Both the position numbers and the translations under genes were made by a program. This document shows positions 60,233 to 64,000 of a stretch of 64,000 nucleotides of DNA, in pieces (positions within the stretch are counted from its first letter, which is position 1; every line of letters starts with the position of its first letter). Under the pieces are notes generated by a model. That model did not search any database. It saw nothing but the letters and a program-made list of their open reading frames with translations, and was not told where the DNA came from. Source of the DNA: Curtobacterium caseinilyticum (GTDB lineage: Bacteria > Actinomycetota > Actinomycetes > Actinomycetales > Microbacteriaceae); assembly GCF_030363035.1 (NCBI RefSeq), contig NZ_JAUCMN010000001.1, positions 124,001 through 188,000 of the forward strand, given 5' to 3'.

Positions 60233-60252
60233 CGGTGGACGCTCGGCGGGCG

Positions 60253-61179
60253 TCAGGCGGGCATCTTCCCGAGCACGTCGATCACGTACGCGGTGGTGCC
60301 GCTCTGCTGGTGCACGATCGCGAGGACCTGGTCGCCGACGCGGTGGCCGAGCACGGCGTTCCGGACGCCGTCGATGACCTGGCCCTTCGCCAACGGGATC
60401 GCCTGGGCACCCGAGCCGTCGGTCCAGTTCGACCCGACGACCGTCGAGTCGCCGTTGCTGCCGGCCCACGAGACGGCCGTGTACTTGATGACCGCGGTGT
60501 CCTTCGCGGTGAGCAGCGCGCCCGAGCCCTTGCGGAGCAGGTGCAGCGCGTCGTCCTTCGGCGCGTCCCACGACGGGATCGTGATGCCGGGGGCGCCGGA
60601 CGGCGCCAGCACCACGGCGGGCATGCCGTCACCGGCGAGCTGCGGGGTCCCCGTCGCACGCGCGTCGAAGGCCTGCTTGACGTCCATCACCGCGATGACG
60701 GCGTCCTCGGCCTTCCGCGAGGAACCGCTCGCCGAGGTCGCGCTGCCGCTCAGCTCGCTCTTCGGCACCGCCACGGCGAGCCGGTCGCCCACGTGGGCGC
60801 ACTCGAGCGCGGTCCCGAGCGGGCCGTAGTTCTGGGCGCCCGCCGTGATCGGCGCGGTCTGCCCGGAGTAGCCGCTGGTCTGGACGACCTGACCGGTCGC
60901 ACCGTCGACGAGGGTGTACTCGACGAGGGCCGGCGTGCCGTCCTCGATCTCGCGGCCGTCACCGGAGCGCAGGACCGACACCTGGGTGCCCGTCGTCGTC
61001 AGCCCGGACGGCACCGTGACCTTCGGTTCCTTGCCGAACGCGCCCGATGCGGTCACCGCGGCCGAGGCGGCTCCCGGTGCGGCGCAGGAGGACGGCGTCG
61101 TACCGGCACCGTCGGACGCGCACGCCGTCAACGACGCGGCGAGGCCGATGGTGACCAGGAGTGCGGGGATGGTGCGCAC
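60253..61179 (-). CDS. FKBP-type peptidyl-prolyl isomerase, lipoprotein
   Basis: A 308-residue exported foldase. The signal peptide (IPALLVTIGLAASLTAC) ends in the lipobox LTAC, so Cys would be acylated, in line with lnt in the same region. Two FKBP modules follow: a first, degenerate one (DGTPALVEYTLVDGATGQVV) and a second with VIKYTAVSWAGSNGDSTVVG and IPLAKGQVIDGVRNAVLGHR. The GTG at 61179 has AGAGGG upstream; a start 11 codons earlier would spoil the signal peptide. Confidence 0.85.
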   Translation of the reverse strand: MRTIPALLVTIGLAASLTACASDGAGTTPSSCAAPGAASAAVTASGAFGKEPKVTVPSGLTTTGTQVSVLRSGDGREIEDGTPALVEYTLVDGATGQVVQTSGYSGQTAPITAGAQNYGPLGTALECAHVGDRLAVAVPKSELSGSATSASGSSRKAEDAVIAVMDVKQAFDARATGTPQLAGDGMPAVVLAPSGAPGITIPSWDAPKDDALHLLRKGSGALLTAKDTAVIKYTAVSWAGSNGDSTVVGSNWTDGSGAQAIPLAKGQVIDGVRNAVLGHRVGDQVLAIVHQQSGTTAYVIDVLGKMPA

Positions 61180-61219
61180 GGACCCTCTTTCCGTTCGGTG
61201 CAGGACGGGCATGCGTAGC

Positions 61220-62335
61220 CTAGCGGTCGCCGTCGGCGGCGTCGTCCGGGCCCACCCCGGCCTCGGCCGCTGCGACCTTGCGGGCCTGCGCGGCCGCCTG
61301 GCGGGCGACCTTGCGGAGCTTCTTGTCGCTGGCGGACCGCTCTCCCACCGCGCCGGGCGTCCATGCCTCGACGTCCTCGTCGGAGAACTCCGCCTTGCCT
61401 GCGCGACGCTTCAGGTTGGGCAGCACGACGCCGTCGGCCAGGCGTCGTGCGGTGACCAGGAAGCCGGTGTGCCCGACCATGCGGTGGTCGGGACGGACGG
61501 CCAGGCCCTCGACGTGCCAGGTGCGGACGAGTGTCTCGCTCGACTGCGGGTCCGTGAACCGGCCGGTGTCGCGGAGTGCCTCGGCCGTCCGGGACAGCTG
61601 CGTGACCGTGGCGACGTAGCAGACGATGAGCCCGCCGGGCGCGAGGGCGTCGGCCGCGGCGTCGACGCACTCCCACGGGGCGAGCATGTCGAGCACCACG
61701 CGGTCGACGCTCTGCGGCTCGGCGGCTCCGGGGAGCTCCTCGACGAGGTCGCCGACGGTGACCGACCAGTTGTCCGGGACGGCGCCGAGGAAGGTGCCGA
61801 CGTTGCCCCGGGCGATGGCCGCGAACTCCTCGCGGCGCTCGAAGGACTGCAGCCGGCCGGTCGGGCCGATCGCGCGGAGCAGGAAGAGCGAGAGCGCGCC
61901 CGACCCGACGCCCGCCTCGACGACGCGGGCGCCGGGGAAGACGTCGGCGAACGCGACGATCTGTGCCGCGTCCTTCGGGTAGACGATGGCCGCACCGCGG
62001 GGCATCGACATCACGTAGTCGTTGAGGAGCGGACGCAACGCCAGGTACTCGTCGCCCGTGCTCGCGCGGATGACGGACCCGTCCGGCCGGCCGATGACGT
62101 CGTCGTGGCGGAGCACGCCACGGTGGGTGTGGTACTCGCCGGCCGTCTCGAGCGACAGCGTCGTGAGCTTGCCCTTCGGCCCGGTGAGCTGCACACGGTC
62201 CCCCGCGCGGAACGGGCCGCGCGGCGGGGTGTGCGGCGCCCCGCCCGCGGTGTGCGGCAGCGCCTCCGTGCCGTCCGTCGGCTGCGCGGCGGTGCTGTGT
62301 GCCGCGGTCTGGTCGGTGGGCTGTGCGTCGGTCAT
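61220..62335 (-). CDS. trmI: tRNA (adenine-N1)-methyltransferase TrmI
   Basis: A 371-residue enzyme that methylates A58 of tRNA. After a disordered Thr/Ala-rich N-terminus come the barrel domain (FRAGDRVQLTGPKGKLTTLS) and the SAM-binding fold (RVVEAGVGSGALSLFLLRAI), with DRVVLDMLAPWECVDAAADA as motif IV. A charged Ala/Lys tail of about 60 residues is longer than in Mycobacterium. It overlaps the end of the HAD gene by ATGA. Confidence 0.92.
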   Translation of the reverse strand: MTDAQPTDQTAAHSTAAQPTDGTEALPHTAGGAPHTPPRGPFRAGDRVQLTGPKGKLTTLSLETAGEYHTHRGVLRHDDVIGRPDGSVIRASTGDEYLALRPLLNDYVMSMPRGAAIVYPKDAAQIVAFADVFPGARVVEAGVGSGALSLFLLRAIGPTGRLQSFERREEFAAIARGNVGTFLGAVPDNWSVTVGDLVEELPGAAEPQSVDRVVLDMLAPWECVDAAADALAPGGLIVCYVATVTQLSRTAEALRDTGRFTDPQSSETLVRTWHVEGLAVRPDHRMVGHTGFLVTARRLADGVVLPNLKRRAGKAEFSDEDVEAWTPGAVGERSASDKKLRKVARQAAAQARKVAAAEAGVGPDDAADGDR

Positions 62336-63042
62336 CGGGTCGCCGTCTCGGTACGGGCCGCGAGGGCCGGGCTGGTCAGTTCGACGAGCCGGTCGACGTC
62401 CACGTCGGCCAGGGTCGTCAGGTGCACGTCGCCGCCCGCGATCTCGGACAGGGGCACGATGTGCTCGACCGCGACGGTCACCGCACCGGACGCCACCGCC
62501 GAGGCGACACCGGTCGCCGAGTCCTCGATCGCGACGCAGGCGGTCGGCGCGACCCCGAGCTGCGCGGCGGCCGCCAGGTAGGCGTCCGGGTGCGGCTTCG
62601 GGCGTTCGACGTCGTCACCGGCGATGACGACACGGAAACCGCGGGCACCGAGCGCGTCGGCGGTCACGAGTGCCATCTTGCGGCGGGACATGGTCACCAG
62701 GGCGGTGGGGACACCGCGGTCGTGCAGCTCCTCGACGAGCTCCCGGGCACCGGGGCGCCACGGCAGCTCACCGGCCTGCAGGCGCTCCATCACGTAGTCC
62801 GTCATCCACTCGACGATCTCCTCGACCTCCATGTCGACGCCCTTGTCGCGGAGGATCTCGCCGGACCGCTCGAGTCCGCTGCCGACCAGGGACAGACCGT
62901 CCTCGTGGGTCCACTCCGCGCCGTACCGGGCGGTGAGCTCCACCTGGGACTGCTGCCAGATCGGCTCGGTGTCGATGATCGTGCCGTCCATGTCCCACAG
63001 CACGGCTGCAGGGAGGACGCGTTCGGGGTGCTGGGCGGTCAC
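62332..63042 (-). CDS. HAD-family hydrolase (beta-phosphoglucomutase-like phosphatase)
   Basis: A 236-residue HAD phosphatase. Motif I is LWDMDGTIIDTEPIWQQS, motif II VTMSRRKM, motif III Lys with RPKPHPDAYLAAA, and motif IV CVAIEDSATGVASAVASG. The helical cap after motif I is subfamily I type. GTG 63042 lies 8 bases after TAGACT. Substrate not known; small sugar or nucleotide phosphates are usual. Coupled to trmI. Confidence 0.9.
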   Translation of the reverse strand: MTAQHPERVLPAAVLWDMDGTIIDTEPIWQQSQVELTARYGAEWTHEDGLSLVGSGLERSGEILRDKGVDMEVEEIVEWMTDYVMERLQAGELPWRPGARELVEELHDRGVPTALVTMSRRKMALVTADALGARGFRVVIAGDDVERPKPHPDAYLAAAAQLGVAPTACVAIEDSATGVASAVASGAVTVAVEHIVPLSEIAGGDVHLTTLADVDVDRLVELTSPALAARTETATR

Positions 63043-63050
63043 GGGCGACG

Positions 63051-63056
63051 AGTCTA
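63051..63056 (-). promoter_or_regulatory. Candidate -10 box for HAD-trmI
   Basis: Minus-strand TAGACT ends 8 bases before the GTG at 63042. Confidence 0.45.
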
Positions 63057-63200
63057 CCGGGGCGCGGACGGCGCCACGGGTTCCGCTCCGGGCGGACGGG
63101 GCGGTGTCGTTGCCCGGCCTCGGCCTATCCTGGGTGATCGACCGTGTCCGGCCGCGCGCGGTGTCGCGCGCGCCCCGCTCCACCACCAGGAGGCCCCTCC

Positions 63201-64000
63201 GTGCCACAGCACTCCCCCTTCAGCGACGGCCGGCTGCTCGTCGTCGCGTTCGAGGGCTGGAACGACGCCGGCGAGGCGGCCAGCGGCCTCGCCCGCCGCA
63301 TCGTCGACGCGCTGGAGCTCGACGAGCTGCGCGAGATCGACGGCGAGCGGTACGTCGACTACCAGTTCAACCGCCCCGAGGTCGGCACCGCCGAGGACGG
63401 CTCGCGCGGCATCCGGTGGCCCCGGATCGTGCTGCACGGTCCCGGCGCCGAGGGCCGGCCGGTCGTCGGTGCGACCGGCTCCGAGACCGAGCGCGACGTC
63501 TTCGTCCTGGTCGGTCCCGAGCCGTCGCGGACGTGGCGCGGCTTCTGCGCCGAGGTCATCGACCTGGCCGACGTGTACTCGATCGACGCGGTGGTGTTCG
63601 TCGGTGCGATGCTCGCGGACGTCCCGCACACCCGTCCCATCTCGGTGTTCGTGTCGAGCGAGAACGCGGGTGTGCGTGCCGCGTTCGACGTCGACCGGTC
63701 GTCGTACGAGGGCCCGACGGGCATCCTCGGGGTGCTCTCCGACGCGATGGACACCGCCGGACTCACCACGCTCTCGCTCTGGGCATCGGTCCCGCACTAC
63801 GTGCACAACTCCCCGTCGCCGAAGGCCACGCTCTCGCTCCTCGACAAGATCGAGGAGCTCGCCGACGTCACGGTGCCGCGCGGCAGCCTGCTCGACGAGG
63901 CGACCGAGTGGGAGGAGGGCATCGACGCCCTCGCTGCCGACGACGAGGACATGGCCAGCTACATCGGGCAGCTCGAGCAGGCGCGGGACACGGTCGACTC
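63201..64000 (+). CDS. PAC2-family protein (partial, 5' part)
   Basis: The first 266 residues of a gene that runs off the window. GTG 63201 has AGGAGG 6 bases upstream. The PAC2 fold begins LLVVAFEGWNDAGEAASGLA, followed by VDYQFNRPEV, DVFVLVGPEPSRTWRGFCAE and TLSLWASVPHYVHNSPSPKA, all typical of the actinobacterial PAC2 group related to proteasome assembly chaperones. In actinobacteria without a clear chaperone role, its function is unknown. It diverges from the HAD-trmI pair. Confidence 0.88.
   Translation, partial: MPQHSPFSDGRLLVVAFEGWNDAGEAASGLARRIVDALELDELREIDGERYVDYQFNRPEVGTAEDGSRGIRWPRIVLHGPGAEGRPVVGATGSETERDVFVLVGPEPSRTWRGFCAEVIDLADVYSIDAVVFVGAMLADVPHTRPISVFVSSENAGVRAAFDVDRSSYEGPTGILGVLSDAMDTAGLTTLSLWASVPHYVHNSPSPKATLSLLDKIEELADVTVPRGSLLDEATEWEEGIDALAADDEDMASYIGQLEQARDTVD

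Noticed and set aside
1..64000. CRISPR arrays, tRNA/rRNA genes, insertion sequences, prophage
   Set aside because: No regularly spaced repeats, cloverleaf or rRNA sequence, transposase or integrase was found on either strand; the only tandem repeats are the 17-base and 18-base runs reported.

Overview
The window is a very GC-rich chromosomal segment from an actinobacterium. Gene content and order (ruvCAB-yajC-secDF-rel, ctaE-qcrCAB next to trpD, pafB-pafC-tatC-helicase-lnt, rbpA, an LAxTG-anchored surface protein) and the dense, leader-poor layout fit Microbacteriaceae. Curtobacterium is the closest genus I would suggest; this is inference from content, not a database match. No rRNA, tRNA, CRISPR array, insertion sequence, phage or replication origin was seen.

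Layout. 1-5,400: end of a sortase-anchored surface protein, an MFS exporter, a single-pass membrane protein with a hexapeptide repeat, a small acidic protein, a second YidC/Oxa1 insertase with its DUF6412 neighbour, and a YbaK-type tRNA deacylase. 5,400-9,000: a ClpC-type AAA+ unfoldase behind an HspR-type inverted repeat, a strong terminator, and a poorly understood 570-base stretch with a mini-ORF and a small basic protein. 9,000-23,500: housekeeping block of apt, thrS, a HIT hydrolase, pdxST (vitamin B6), yebC, ruvCAB (Holliday junctions), yajC-secDF (protein export), a rhodanese and rel ((p)ppGpp). 23,400-31,400: an AbiEi-like protein, a ROK kinase with deoC, a coupled oxidoreductase/SGNH-hydrolase/membrane-protein trio, a Stealth-type sugar-phosphate transferase and a phosphoesterase. 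31,500-37,000: ctaE-qcrCAB (cytochrome bcc-aa3 branch) with trpD diverging from it. 37,100-42,150: glpFK and dhaKLM diverge from a shared control region with two identical 16-base dyads, joining glycerol uptake and phosphorylation to dihydroxyacetone phosphorylation. 42,100-50,600: accessory genes (XRE regulator with a divergent SDR, alcohol dehydrogenase, CPBP protease, cupin, an alr-ddl pair, small membrane protein, NUDIX, SDR). 50,700-64,000: NfeD/SPFH membrane pair, rbpA, lnt, a Dob10/HelY-like helicase, tatC, pafC, pafB, an FKBP lipoprotein, trmI, a HAD phosphatase and the start of a PAC2 protein.

Control features. Many genes lack a Shine-Dalgarno sequence and instead have a TAnnnT-like -10 hexamer 6-9 bases before the start codon, which points to widespread leaderless transcription; in two cases the upstream gene's TAG stop forms the first three bases of the hexamer. 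Intergenic regions carry hairpin families: a 74-76 base element bounded by CGCAAGACGCAA/TTGCGTCTTGCG (two copies) and hairpins with an ACGGGAG/CTCCCGT core (five copies, plus a looser relative). Three successive hairpins fill the 306 bases between pafC and tatC, where tatA often lies in relatives.
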